In this document: one piece after another, positions 37,650-51,199 of the stretch
Layout of the letters: every line of letters starts with the position of its first letter
Position numbering within the stretch: the stretch's first letter is position 1
Source: Eudromia elegans
Lineage: Eukaryota > Chordata > Aves > Tinamiformes > Tinamidae
NCBI GenBank assembly: GCA_003342815.1
Contig: PTEX01000131.1
Coordinates: forward strand, 395,640-459,639
Direction of reading: 5' to 3'
DNA length: 64,000 bases
The notes under the pieces: generated by a model
The model's input: only the letters and a program-made list of their open reading frames with translations
What the model was told of the DNA's origin: nothing
The model's database searches: none
Made by a program: the position numbers and the translations under genes

Positions 37650-39986
37650 GTGAGTGGTGGTAATTTCTGTAGTATCTTTAATAGTTTGTTTCTAAAAGGA
37701 ATTACAATTTTGTTCGTAGAGGACTCCAGTCATCACAAACACTGATTATGCTTAAATAACACCAGTTATATTTTATTCACAAGTTATTTTCTTTGCAGCA
37801 GCTTTTGAAAATGTGCCCACAGTAATGGACCACTGTATTTTTCAAGTACAGCTATTTTAGTATGAGTCATTGCTCTCCTATTATTATTCTTTAGCACTTT
37901 TCAAGATGTGTATGGCTGTACTTAAGACACAGAAAAATGTATTCTTTGCTCTTCAGTGTTTTCAATTTAGCATGCAGGAAATAGAAGTGTGACGAGGAAA
38001 GAACTTAAAAAAAATAATCCTTATTGCTGCTAATTGGAGTAGCAGTTGCACTTTCACTATGGAACTATAAGTAGAGGCTGTCATAGAAAAGTGAACTTTT
38101 TCTTTGAGAAGTGGATAGGAATAAATTAACTTCTTCTTGAACAATGAATAATGTGTGAAATTATGCTCCTGGAAAATGTAGTCACTCTTCACTGCTTCGT
38201 AGCAAGTGGTTCAGTTGGAAGAAGAGCATGTTTATACTTCAGTGAGTCCCAGGTGAGTTCAGAACAGTTCAGAAGCGGAACAGATTGCTGCTTCGGGGCT
38301 CCTGAATGGATAAATAGTCATCATAGTATGAAGTTCTAGGGGGTTTTTACTATATGAACCTGAATTTGACAAAACCAGCATGACTGAGCAGTGCATTTTT
38401 TGTTCCTTTCAACTGTACTTTACATGTCTTACCTTCTCCTTTCTGCATAATCACATCTGTGAATACCAAGCCTAAAGCTTTGTTGTCAAATATTCTGCAT
38501 CCTCACTGAAAACACACTAGAATTTGTTGTTGAAGTGTTTTTTATTTTTTCTTCTTCCTCTACAGCAACTAAAAATAAATGAAGTTAGCACACTCTTGTC
38601 TTACATTATATTAATGTTTTATTATGCTGATCTATTAAATTTTGTGCAGATTTTTGTGGTTACTGTGGAAGAGAATCCTTATCATTTCCGTTATAAAATG
38701 TACTAGCTGCCCCAACTATTTTTTCTTCTAGATTAAAAAATGATTCAACTAATTTTGAACAATGAAATCGGGAAATCAATATAAATATCTGCCTGTGAGC
38801 AGAAATGCAAAAAAATTAAAAGATATCTCTCAAAAATTTTTAAGCAGTAATTTATAATGTCATATTGCAGCTGTAATCTTGGATGAAAAAAAAGATCTGT
38901 CACCTATTTACGTTAGCCCAAATGACAAACAGAGTGGAAGAGCCCGACTTGCATAGTTGATGCAGCTCCTTTGATAAGAGAACAGCACTAATGCAGGTAC
39001 AGTTATCGCTAGTAGCAGTCCTGCAACTGCAGCACACATGTAGGGGTTGCTTAACAGTAGACATGAAGTGGAATTATAAGAATCGTCTGAGAAGAATTGT
39101 TGTGAACAGTAGACCTATTATTTACCAATGCTCACTTTTTTATGTTGCATCAGCTTTTAGCAAAATAAAAATATTTTCTCTGCTGGAATCTGTTTCCTCT
39201 GATACAGTTTATATTTTTATCATAGCGTGTGCTTTTTTCAAGCACAGGCTATTTGTGATGTAAACATTGGCAACAATCTATAGATAGATTTCATTGGTTT
39301 CAACCAAGCGGAATTGTTTTAATTAATACTCCTAGGAATTAACTGTTCCTGAAGATTTATACTGCCAAAGGATCAAGATTGCATGTGCTTAGTTATGTAA
39401 AAGAGAAGGAAAAAAGAGTATGGGTATGAGTATGGGAATTAACACTAATCCTGTCCTGGCACATTGTCAAAGCAAGCAAAACACATTTCAGAGCTACCGC
39501 ATTTTACTGGAACAGTGAAATGTGAATGTTATTTCTTTGCAAGGCCAAAGGCCAGAAGGCATGAGAAATATAAAAGTGAGATTAGTATCATTACTGAATT
39601 TTCAGCCACTATAGTAACAGAATACAAGTTTTATTATAACTTACATGAGAACCCAATTATTTTCTTTGAAACTGAATTCCATTAAGTGTTCTAACATGTA
39701 CGTATATATGTGAATTGCTTAGAAATTTGACACAGGGAAAGAAGTGCAGCGTAAGATTTTGGGGATAACTTGAGTGGTCCATTCTTAAAACACATATCCT
39801 TCCCAAAGCAACTTTTCATCTATTTGGACTGACTGATTCCATCAATTCTTTTGGTGGGGTATCTAAGGAGAAAGGTATATCTGTGAATTTTCCCCAAACA
39901 CTTTTAGTGTATAACTCCATGCTCCTTTGGGAGAAAATATAAAACCATTATTCAGAGAAAAAAAATGGTAGAATGTGTTTGCACCT

Positions 39987-40075
39987 AATCATAGGAATCT
40001 CTTGGTTGGAAAGTAGTTCTGAGGACTGTCCGATTCATCCCTCTCCTCAATGCTTGAGACAGTGGAATTTGCGAA
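39987..40075 (-). mobile_element. Probable old CR1 LINE 3' end, reverse orientation
   Basis: On the + strand 'aatcataggaatctcttgg', then 'ttggaaagtagttctgagg' and 'attcatccctctcctc', resembles the reverse complement of a CR1 3' end ('aatcatagaatc..ggttgg', 'aagggacctc..gg', 'gtc..tccaaccccctgctc'). The matches are collinear but weak, so the boundaries are approximate. Confidence 0.5.
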
Positions 40076-40539
40076 ATACTTTACCCTACAGGTAATTTTT
40101 TCTAAGGTCTGTGACAGAGTATACTTGAAGCTCGAGTTCTTTGAAATGTAGTGCTCCTGGTAGACATCTAAGGTGGAATGGGCGTGCTAGATTTATTTGG
40201 AATTTATGTGCAGTGTTTGCTTATGGTTATGGCAGTACATGTGGGATGTATAGTTCTCCAAAATTAGACTAAAGGACACATACTAAAATATCTGGGAATG
40301 ATTTGCTACTCAGAGGAAGACAGTATCTTAAATATTCAAGAATGGCTAAATGTGTTCGTATGTGAACATGCTAAATGTGTTCAGTGAAAATGTTAATGTT
40401 TTAATTTGGAGAAGGTAGCTGAAATTCTGGGTCTTGAAGTCTATTTCAATTAGGAATTTTTTGATTTTTTTAGATTTTTCTTTTATGTGCTAATACTTAT
40501 TTTTAAGGATGTACAAAGCCCTACTGTCCTTAACTCTCT

Positions 40540-41320
40540 TACCTCCATAGACTTCACCTGCTTGTTGATTTGACAGCCTGGACAATCTGTCCTTCCACTT
40601 ATCCACGCTTGCCCTGAAAGCAACGCCAGACTCATCCTCCTGCTTCTCTCTCCTGAGTAGGAAGGGTGCTAAAGGCTGAAAGAATATTAGCTATTTCAAA
40701 TGAAAAGCTGTGCAGACCCACCACTTGCAGAGCATTGTAGTCCATTCTGTAAATGTCCCAGGCGAGACAAAAGTGAACAACAGCCCACAGAGGCTCTGAA
40801 TGCTGGGGTTGATTTAAGGGATTAAAACTTTTGCCCTACTTGATTTTATCTTACACAAACACTTGTAGGGGCCCATCATGATGTTGAACCTCCCTTTTGA
40901 GCAGACATTACTGAAAGGTCAAACAGAAAGACAGTTGTGAGCACTGCTCACAGTTAGCAATCTCAGATATTAGTGGTCAAGGCATCTCCCTGGTGTCTAG
41001 CATCTCCCACCACTTCCGAGGACTTTTCTTCCATACGGGATCTTCATCATGTTCATCTAGAGACACCTTTGCAAAACCCTCTTCTTTCCTGGATGCATCT
41101 TTGTGGCCCCCAGATGCCTGTTTTCCCCATGCCCATCAATGTGCAGAAGCACAGTGCCCCACCAGTCTCCTAACTGCAAGGGAGTCTTATGTCACTTTAT
41201 TAAAGGGGGCCTTTAGGACAGGCCTCTTCTGCTTGCTCCAGGTGTTATCTTTGAAAATGTACAGCAGGCCATGCCAGCTGCGGTAACAAGTAGCAGGCAT
41301 GAGGGTTCCTAAGTTCAATT
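40540..41320 (+). other. GC-richer intronic block of unknown nature
   Basis: About 780 bases with distinctly more C and G than the flanks, including pyrimidine-rich stretches on the + strand. A perfect 8-bp inverted repeat, tgtgagca (40936-40943) and tgctcaca (40945-40952), lies inside. Two overlapping + strand open frames (40973-41173, 40993-41286) are present, but neither has a recognisable domain or splice context. I cannot assign it to a repeat family. Confidence 0.35.
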
Positions 41321-43108
41321 TCAGACATACAGCAACACAGTCACCTGCTGCCTGTCGGTGTTCACCATTTAAACTGTTTTTTCACCTACTGCTATAATAT
41401 GTTTATTTGAAATTTCAGTGACAGTTATTCAGTAATGTGCAATTCACCAACTTCCATCTACTCTTTTGCTCATTTGCACTGTATTACAAAGCTTCTGGCA
41501 GCTGGTTATTTTGACTTCACTTAAATCCTGTTTCCATTCTGTCAAGCTGAGATTAAAATATTAACAGCAAATTTTCTTCAGGAAAAGTTTAATGAGTTAA
41601 TAACAGACTGGTAGAGGTGGAGGAGGAGATAATGCTTTTCTATCTGAATGTTTTCTTATCTTAGTAATGGATTTTGTATTATTTATTAATCTGTTTCCTA
41701 AAAAAGAAAAAGTCTTCTAAAAGACTGTTTTACTACTAAAGTTTTTTGTTGTTTGAAACTTTTTACTATTTTTAAATAGTTCTGGATTTTCAGCCATATA
41801 TTTTCCCACTTAATCGTAAGTGTCAGTAAATTCCTATTTTTTTTCTTTATAGCTTCCAAGTCAATACAGAAGTGTGTTTGGTTACTATTCTGAAGCCAGA
41901 ATGGCTAAAGTCACATTCCTTAAAGAGAACAAAGGGATTGGGGAGGAGAACAGTTATAAACTGATTAAGAAGGACTTTAATATAGGGATTTTACTATCCT
42001 GTTTATTAAAAGAAAAACAAAAACAAACAAATAAACAAAGACCAAAACCAATGAAAAAACAGCCCTTAATTTTGTGATTCTAGGTTGTTAACTATGGGTA
42101 GAAAAGAATAGTTATCAAAAACTGAACAAACTATGGGGACAAATGAAATTACTGCCTAGCATGGATAATGACAGGTTTCAGGACATAATATGGTATTTAA
42201 AGTACTTCATGTCTTGATTGTATGAACTTCTTTTGTTGTTAATGCACATCATTAGTGGTCATTGCAATTGCCTAATAATCTTAGGGAAGACCTTGGCGTG
42301 ATCCCCAAATCATTTAGTCTCTCTTTCCAATTTAATAAATGTTACTTTTGTTATTTTGATCTTTTTAATGAAATGCAAAATAGATCTCTATAATAATATA
42401 CTCATTCTCACTAGAGTACTCATTCTCAATGGTTTTCAATCCATTTACTGAAGATAGGAAATGGCATATTGACTTGAAACTTGTTCCCTTTTTCTTTTTT
42501 TAAGTATCTTTTCAAGTGTTCCTCGTTCAGAGGATAGCACATGTTGCCTCACAACTTGTATTATATGCAATGTAGTTTAAAAGTCGCTGTGAAGTGGCTC
42601 GATGAACAAAGATGTGCTTAGCAGTGTGCTTTTAACAAAAACCTCTAGCTGTATAGTGGAAAATTCTGGGGATTATTTTTATCTTTCATTCTGCAGGAAT
42701 GAAAAATAAAGCCAAAAAAAGCAGTGCTAAAAATTATAGAAGTCCTGCCTGTCTATTTTGGTGATTGTTCATCTTTGTTCAGTGGCAGTTCTAATTAGGA
42801 TGAGATTACTTTGATAATGTGTCCGACTGACGGTAGAGTCTTATGCTGAATTAACCTCTCTATTAATTGCAGTCTTCTGCCATTTTCTACAAATCTTGTT
42901 GGAGTATTTGATTATATACAGATGGAAAAATAATCCTGCACAGCACTTTAGGGTCTTTTGGTCAGAATACAATATATTGGTAAGCTTAATCAAGGGTTCA
43001 GTAGCTGTGAGCACTTGACTACCTGCCTCACCAAGTTAGAATTTGATTTTTGAGGTTCATGAGTCACTAAATCATATTCAATTGGAAAGACGAGATGAAA
43101 AAGAGGGC

Positions 43109-43122
43109 ATATATATATATAT
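43109..43122 (+). repeat. (AT)n microsatellite
   Basis: About seven AT units. Confidence 0.85.
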
Positions 43123-43700
43123 TTCATAATTATTAAGAAATTTATATTTGCATCAAATTGTTTTAAAAAGAAGAGTCCTCATTTCTTTGTATATATGATA
43201 CTTAGGCCAAGGCTATATTTTTTTAGTGTTTTAATTACCTATCTAGTGAAATACATAAGGTTTCTCATTTCTGTCTCAGAGGATCTGCTAGGCCAACTTT
43301 AAAAAGATTTCATTCATTTATAAGGGGAAATAAATGGTAACAGTGTAAATAAATAGATTAGTTCAAGACATTACCAAAAAAAGGTTAGCAAGTGGAAGCC
43401 ATTTTGTACTGTGCATGGTATAGGTCAAGACCCATGTTGTCTGGTTTTCTTTATAAAGAAATAAGAAACTGATCCGTGATGTAGAAAAGTTAGAAATAAA
43501 GATAAACAATTTAAACTGCATTTACTTCTTATCTACCACTTACAGTTTATACAAAGTATATATTTATGCTTGCAGATGGTATATAACCTTGTTCTCTCTC
43601 TGACTAAATGAGCACTTCAGGTTTGTTCTTTATTGAGACTGGTTGAGGGATTCACCCATAGCCTCTGCCTTAATCTGAAATTTACTTTGTTTCTAGGGTG

Positions 43701-43742
43701 AATACTCCCTTAATACTCCCTTGGATTTTTTTTTTTTTTTTT
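43701..43742 (+). repeat. 11-bp tandem duplication plus T run (17)
   Basis: aatactccctt occurs twice without a gap (43701-43711, 43712-43722), followed by gga and 17 T (43726-43742). Confidence 0.9.
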
Positions 43743-46700
43743 GGTACTGTATTTATCTTACTGTTTTTGAAATTTTGGAGCTAGAAATAGTGACATTGAA
43801 AAGTAATAAAGTAATATTACTGGGTTGGTAGTTACTTCTTGACAAAATAGAGGCTGATGGACTATGGAGTTATAACCATCCCCCCTTAAAGCCTTCTCTG
43901 CAATCAATTGTCCCATTGAAAATATCTCAAGATAGAGATATCAAGATGCAGAATCTCAAAATATCTTAAAAGATAGGCAGGAATATTTGAATAAATAGTA
44001 TTTGAATTAAAATATTTCTATATCCATTGGAGGATGCCGTAGGCATTGCATCAGTAAGGTAATGACATGACGTACTGATAACAATGAAGTTCTTTAGGAG
44101 GTTGGATTTTGTTAGTAGCCTTTTGTTTTGTTTTCCTTCTGGGCCAAATACTTGGGCTATGCTTATATTTTTGATCAAGGCATCCTATTTGGGGAAATTT
44201 GGCAATTGGGATGGCTAAATCCCAGTATGTCCTGTGAGGATGCATGTGGGTTTTCATCATGTTCCTAAATACGTTGTGAATGGCAGGGCAGCAGGTGGGC
44301 GTGTGGCTGACACCTCTTAATGGTGGACAAATACCTAGCCAAAGGAGCTGAGACAAAATAGTCTGTTGTCAGTTGGCTTGAATTTGATCTCTTGGGAATT
44401 GCACATACATTGTAAAAGTTTAGGTAGCCTGTAATCCCAAAGCTTGACAAGGAGGGATCTAGACAGTGACTATGATGTTCTGTGTCCCTTCTCAGTTATC
44501 CTGATGCTCTGATAAATGTGTGTCATGTCTGGCCTCCAAACAGGCTGGTCAGAGGTATGGCTGATCTGTGTCACAGGCTCCTTCTAGGTTATGTTTTTGG
44601 ATTTGCTTTTCATGGAAACATAGTTATGGTTCTTTAGCAGAGCCTTCACGAAGTAGGCACATGCTCTCATAATCAAAGGCTCAGAAACAATTGGAAGTCC
44701 TGCTGTTTAGATACAGTTTATGGGGGAAAAAAAAAATCTTGAGGGAAAAATATGAAACACCAATTTTAATTAGCTGCTAGAATAATTTGCTCTCAATTTT
44801 GAGTAAATTCCTAATACATTTTTTAGTAGCAGGTCACTTGATATTTTTGCTAGAAGAACAAAGCTTTATATTTGTGAAAGTAAAAGGTTCTCTTTACCTG
44901 AGCATCTGGGGAGGACAGTATAGTAAATATAGGAAGCTGTTATAAATGTCATGCTCTTTGAGTCTAAACTTTTGCTGGAGGAACTAAAAGGGCAATGTTG
45001 CATGCTAAAAATATTTTCGGCTAGCGTATTTGAAAGACTTTAATCACAGAATATAGGCACCCTTTCAAGTGCTTCCTATTTCGTACTATATATTCCTGAA
45101 TCATTAATAGCTATTTTATCATATAAGTACCGTGAGCACCTCGCTTATTTTACATTCAGTTAAATAACACATGAAAGCAGGAGGTGTTGACAAATAACGG
45201 TAGGATTAGAGGCACTGGATTCTGTCATGCTGTGTGTGCATCAAAGCTTGGGAAAAAAAATACAGAGAGATTCTTTTTTAAAATAAATAACAAAACAGTA
45301 TTCCCTATTTGATTGTATTTACATAGCAGGATCCTCTTAATATGTGACCTCAGCCATTTTTCCCATCATACACCTATAGATGCCCCAAAAAATTTTGTTT
45401 TCCGATTGCATTCAAAGAGAAAGCTGAATGATTATCAGACTTCAGATATAGTGATTTATGACAAAAAATAACTTGTGCATTAACCTCATAATCTCTGCTT
45501 CCAAGGACAATGCTGCATGTTAATTCCTCTTTTCCATGCTGTAAGATTAAGTCCAGAATGATTATTGAATAAAATCTCTATCCAGAAAGATATACACTAC
45601 ATGAGTTAGGCCTGATAATTTCAATAATTAGATAAGGGCTAGCCAGGAAAGGCACTTTTTTATGAGACGGTGAAGAAAAATCATATCTAAAACATGAAGA
45701 CATCTGTACTATGCAGTGAAAAATGAAAGTTAACTTTTGAACTTGAAAGAAGAAAAGAAATAACCCTTTAAAAATGCCACTGTCGTGGTACATTGCTGTT
45801 TGGAATTTATTTACAGATATGCTAGTATGCTCTAAAATTTCACAAAATATACTTTTAAAGAATATAATACATGCTGCTGTGATTCTTGCAGAAAATAAGT
45901 TATAAGAGGAGGTGCAAAAACAGACACACTGTTTTTCATCATGTTTTTCATCACTCCACTTCTCACAGACAGTATTTTCCCAGAAGGATAGGCACAGTTC
46001 AGGGAAGGAGGCAGTCTCAGAAGGCGCAGTTGGGTTCTAGGTGGTAGAAACATTTCGTTAAGTAACACTCAGTTTTTATTCCACTTTTTTTTCTTAACTG
46101 CATGTTTTTAACTCAATAAAAGTGTTCGTTGCATAATTGCTGGTGCAATTCTATAGAATGTGACATTAAATTTAAAAAAATATGTTTTGTTATTTGCTTA
46201 TTTTTCATCATAAAATCCTGCTGATGTTCCCAAAATACTCTTTAAATTAATCCTAAAGTACGAGTGCAAAGCTATAAGTGGAAGCACTCAGGAAAATAAA
46301 TTTGTCTCATTTGTTTTGGCAAATGCTATTTGAGAGAGAGGTCCATTTGAGGGCTGACCGCAAATATCAGATCTGACCTGTTAATTCTACTCTTGCTTGC
46401 CTTTCCGACTGGCATCAATGTGAGTGTTGCCTTTGTTTTAAATGTATATAAGATCTATCTCCTTTTTTTGTTGGACAAAAGGGTATTATCCATAGATATC
46501 TTGTCTTATTCTATTAATATTTCTAGTAACCTTTGTAATTTTGAAGAAGCTATAGAAGTTAAATATATCGTTATACATCTATTTTGGTTCTTTAGCAGAC
46601 ATTGACTTAGTAACCAAGGTTTATTTTTCCTTTTATTGCTTTTTTTTATTCTGTAATACATATTATTTGACTTTAGATCTCAGAGCAATTAATGTTAGAA

Positions 46701-46916
46701 CTAGATACTTACAGGCTTGCAAATTAATATACTATTTTTCATTTTGCCTAATTTACTGCGTATATTTGCAGTAATAATTTTAACAGCATATATATTTATG
46801 CAGAGAGAGAGAGAAGCTATTTAAAGGTAAGATGAAGATAGATGCACTGCAGATCTTTATGTTTTGATATTGGGTCAGGCTAATTCATTAAGAGTATCTT
46901 TTATTGTTTATCTTTA

Positions 46917-47055
46917 TTGGAACAGGCTGCCCAGAGAGGTGGTGGATTCTCCACCCTGTGCCACATGCTCTAGGAGACCCTGCGTGTGCAGGGGGGTTGG
47001 ACTAGATGACCTCTGGAGGTCGCTTCCAACCCTAAGCATTCTATGAGTCTATGAT
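46917..47055 (+). mobile_element. CR1 LINE, 3'-end fragment (longer copy)
   Basis: The sequence starts in 'ttggaacaggctgcccag' and continues with 'agaggtggtggattctcc', a run of G, 'ttggactagatgacctct', 'cgcttccaaccc' and 'attctatgagtctatgatc'. This is about 140 bases of the avian CR1 3' region, 5'-truncated as usual. The shared 'aagcattctatga' ending indicates the same subfamily as the copy at 31702. An open frame of about 60 codons crossing it (46864-47046) is fortuitous. Confidence 0.93.
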
Positions 47056-50000
47056 CAGTTGTAAAAGTATTCCATTTTTACCTGGATGTTTTGCATTAGG
47101 ACGTCTTATTATTTAATGAAAATGTTATTGGTTTACTTTTTATAAGTGCTGAGGTTTTTTTCCTAAAATGTCAGACTAATACTTTAGTGAAATCCTTAAG
47201 GATTGTTTACAAAGTGCTTGCTGTTATGAGAACAAAAACCAAAGGGAAAGCTGGAAAGCTACCTGTCTGGTGCTGGGTAGATATTATATCTGGACGGAAC
47301 AGTTGCAAGTCTTCTACAGAATCCCCTTCCCTGCATTTTCTTAGAGCTGCTTGTTGTCTTCAAATCCTTCCACTTTTTATGACGTCTTTTGGCAGCCACG
47401 GGCACAAGATCTGTATCAAGTCCACATATTTGTGTTCAAATGGTAAATTCCTCAGGTATCAAAGCTGTGAAAAGCAATTCTAGCATCACTATAGAGTGGC
47501 TGGTCTTCTAAGTGGCTAAAATAGTGCAAGTGCTGTGTCTCACTGTATTGGCTCGCTGTATTGGTGTTTTTGTCTTAGCACACCAAAGGTGTATGCTCCA
47601 TGCCACTTGAAGCTGCAAAAAAGTATTTATATGCTTGAGGACATAAGCCCCACATAATCCTTGTGGTCTTGGCCATATTGTCCATACTGGGAGCACCTCT
47701 TGGGGTGAACCTTCAAACTGACCTATGTTTTGTCTCAGGAGAAATTAGCTGTCTCACTTCAGTAAGTATGTGGGAGTGAACATAGATGCATGGAGTGAAC
47801 CATGAATGTTCTTAATGACTTAGGAATTTTTTCACTTTTATGTTTCATTTCTGTGAACTCTTCAGACACTCAAGACCAGTTACTCTGGATCGTTTTAGGT
47901 AAAAACTCAGTATGTGTATATAAGAAGAGTAATCTGTCATTGACAGTTATTTTCTTTAGTACATCAAATTATACTCTATTTGTTAACTTTTTTCACACAG
48001 AAAAACATTTTGTAGGAGATTTGATGATAAACCAATTGAAAGCATTCTTAAATTAGCTGGGTTGCTTGCTTTATTTTTTTCCCCCTTGTTTCACAGTAAC
48101 TAAATCAATCATGGTAAATATGTCTTTGAAGAAAATAAACATGTTACCTTTATATGTACCAGCTTGTGGTTTGGTACCCAAATGCATAGCTCTATGTGTG
48201 TGCTGCTGCAAGAGTGAAAAAGGAGTTAGGGAAATCATTGTGGTAAAAGATAATTAATGCTGTTTAATTTTGTATTTGGTATTCATTAGCTTTAATCTAG
48301 GTAAGTAAGCAATCCGTAAAGCAATTTCAACAATGGGGTCTCCAAAGCATCCAAACTGTTATGAAAGTTTAGCCTTTGTAGCACAACAGACTCTATTAAC
48401 TATTTTAGGTAGTCAAAAGAGCGTGTTTTATTTAGGATGTGATCCATATATCCTTTTCCTCTCTGCCAATGAGTATTTATGGATTATGGAGCTGGAAGCT
48501 TCAATATGGTTCAGACCATTAAAATGTTGGATTCAGTTGGATGGATTCAATTACAATGACTATAATTGCCATAATTATGCAAATGAAGGGGCCTTGGCAG
48601 TCTTATGATACATTAAAACCTTTATAAGTGTGTCGCAATAGTTCTATGGAGAATAAATAACCAAAGAGATCGTATGCTAAGTAGCTGGATCGGCATTATC
48701 TTTCTATTCATGCAACATTGTAAATAACCTAACAAAATACTGCCATGTTTGTCTCAATTATGGAGATGACTGTAACATTTTTTACTCATACCATTTTTAT
48801 ACCATCAATACAGTTAAAAGAAAAAGTGGTCCATCAGTGGTAAATGAGAAATAACTTCTAGAAAAATAACTGCTTTGATAATATTTTTAACCAGGCTATT
48901 TGATGTTTCTTTCTTTCTTCCACTATTTTGGGAACCTAAAACTTCTAGTGGCAGTTGTGTAGCCTGCTGCCAAACTATCCTGCACTGTAATCATATCTGT
49001 AACTGTGACAGACTTAGGAAACCAGGAATGGGCTGGGGGTGCAGAAGTGCTCTGAAGGAGAGTCGAGGTTTTGTGTTTCACCGAATTGTTTTTAGGCAGG
49101 TTGTAAACCCACTGCTGTTTAAAGACAATTCTGTATTCTATTTGTGACCAGTTCTCCATAACACTAATTAGGTCTCAGGTAGTTATATTTCCCATTTGCT
49201 CTAGAATTCCACCACTTCAGCTGTACTATGCTCACTACTAAATAGATACAGTAGCCCATTTCAGAAGTCATTCTTTTAGTAGGTGATAAAGTTTTGACAT
49301 TTTCACTTTAAAGACCTCTGAAAGCCAGGAATTAAAAAGAGTACGTCTCTGACTGCTATTGTTTATATCTATAGTTACTGCAGTGAAATTGGCAGATATA
49401 AAGTGTGCTAATTACAGAGTTAATGTCCTGGTGATAGGCTGACTGAATTGCTTTTAGTTACTTTTTTTTTTTTGGGGGGTGCATGTTAGGTCTCAGGCAA
49501 ACATTTGTTTTTCTTATTATTATTCTATTATTCTTCTGTGATTGAAATTCATTTCTCTAAGCTAAGCAAACAAACTAAGCTTAAACACTTCTACAAGAAA
49601 GGACTTTCACTTACTAGCTGCATGTCCTTGTGCAGCCTTCTCTTTCCTCCATAAATTAAAATGTAATCAATTTTTCCGTAAAAGGTACAAGTTGTCACTA
49701 AAAAAGGATGCCACTTTTATATAACTCTCTTGAATATTGATGTATTGTATGAAGGTTTTTTTTAAGAAAAAAAGTTTTGCAGATCAATTGCTTAAAAATT
49801 ATTTTATTTAAAAAAATAATTATTTAAAAAAGTCCAAAATGCCATAAGAGCAGTTTGGAGTCTGAATGAGGGAAAGGCAGAAGTGAAACTGTACGCAACT
49901 GCTCTCCCTCAAGCCGTTTTTCCAAACTGGTGAAATAGAGTAGTTAGTGGCAAACACCACCGTATATCCAGTAGGTTTTGTTCTGCTAAATTTCGAGTGA

Positions 50001-50349
50001 GTTGCATTAGAGTGAGTTGCATGGGAAAAATGTCTGCAAGAATATTTCACATGTCATAGTTGCCAGCTTTTGTGTTTGTTGACTGCTCTTGAGGAATGAT
50101 ATGCACAAGTACTTTGACAAAATATTGTGTCATATTTTTAAGATTTGGTTGATGTTTGTTCCAAAAACTTTGTCAATTAAATACAAGACTTGAACATACA
50201 GTATCATATATTTTATCTTACTGCTTGGAAAATAGAATCATCAATTGCAGATGAGAAAATAGAAAAGGCAACTTGGGAACTAATAGTCCTAGTCACAGAT
50301 GGCATTGATGACCTAGTATATAACTGGTTTTAAGTGTCTTAGAAATATT

Positions 50350-50385
50350 TTTAAATTCTCTTTTGAATTTAAATTCTCTTTTGAA
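50350..50385 (+). repeat. 18-bp perfect tandem duplication
   Basis: tttaaattctcttttgaa occurs twice with no difference (50350-50367, 50368-50385), indicating recent slippage or duplication. Confidence 0.95.
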
Positions 50386-50717
50386 ATGATATTTATTCTA
50401 GTCCTATCCTCTCATGGAGAGGGAAGACTTATTTGTCTTTGAGAATAGATCTTCACCCTTCCTCTTGCTTCCAAATCAACAACCTTGTTTATAATGTGTA
50501 ATTGTCATTTTGCAGTTTTCCCCAAATTGCTACAGCTTTGACTCTTCATGTTTGCTACTGTAGCAGTGATCAAGCTTTCAGTAAGAAAAGCTGAAAAGAA
50601 AATGTAGTAGTATTAATACCATCTAAATCTATTTCAAATGATATGTTTTTATACTTACACTATTTTTGCTACGATGCAAACATTTTTTTTCAAATGAGAT
50701 TATTTCAATTATTTCAA

Positions 50718-50734
50718 ATTAGATTATATCTAAT
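50718..50734 (+). repeat. AT-rich 7-bp palindrome
   Basis: attagat, spacer tat, atctaat. The word gattagat recurs about 10 bases downstream. Confidence 0.8.
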
Positions 50735-51171
50735 CATAAAATGATTAGATAGATATTCTGTGGCTCAGTTCTCATCATTAGCCAACCTTACTGACATGTA
50801 TCTGCTTCATGAAATACAATACTGATTTTTTCTTCTTGATATCACGGATTCAGGCTATGTGACATGTCAGAAGTTCACTAAATGAAGCTTAAAGTCTTAA
50901 TAGAAAAGGAAAAAAAAGCATATTCTTATCAGAAGGCACCAAGGTCTTTGTAATTAACAGTGGCATGTTTTTTAAATGTTGTTTCTGCTGATACTGCAAG
51001 ATCAAGTCCTGTAGCCACTCTGCATGCAAGCATTAGCAGTTGCTCAGTTGTGGCTTATTCTAAGTTTGGCTTATTAGCATGGTGGCACCTTTATAATAAG
51101 CTGCATGCTTAATGAAAAGCAGTCACCTTTAACATATGACTACCTCTTAAAGGCAAATGATCTTGAAAATC

Positions 51172-51199
51172 TTTTTTTTTTTTTTTTTTTTTTTTTTTT
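51172..51199 (+). repeat. T homopolymer (28), longest in the window
   Basis: An uninterrupted run of 28 T. Read as a minus-strand poly(A) tail, it lacks an AATAAA-like signal and a recognisable retrocopy body on its right side. Confidence 0.95.

Noticed and set aside
41853-41893. Strong acceptor-like 'tttttttctttatag' followed by sequence in SPOCK3 phase 1
   Set aside because: The in-phase frame stops after about 13 codons and no donor follows. It is best read as a decoy pyrimidine tract.
47187-47483. Open frame of 98 codons on the + strand just after a CR1 end
   Set aside because: It does not match CR1 proteins or any family I recognise, and lies downstream of the CR1 3' terminus.
51172-51199. 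T28 as the tail of a minus-strand retrocopy
   Set aside because: No polyadenylation signal, no coding similarity and no visible target-site duplication.
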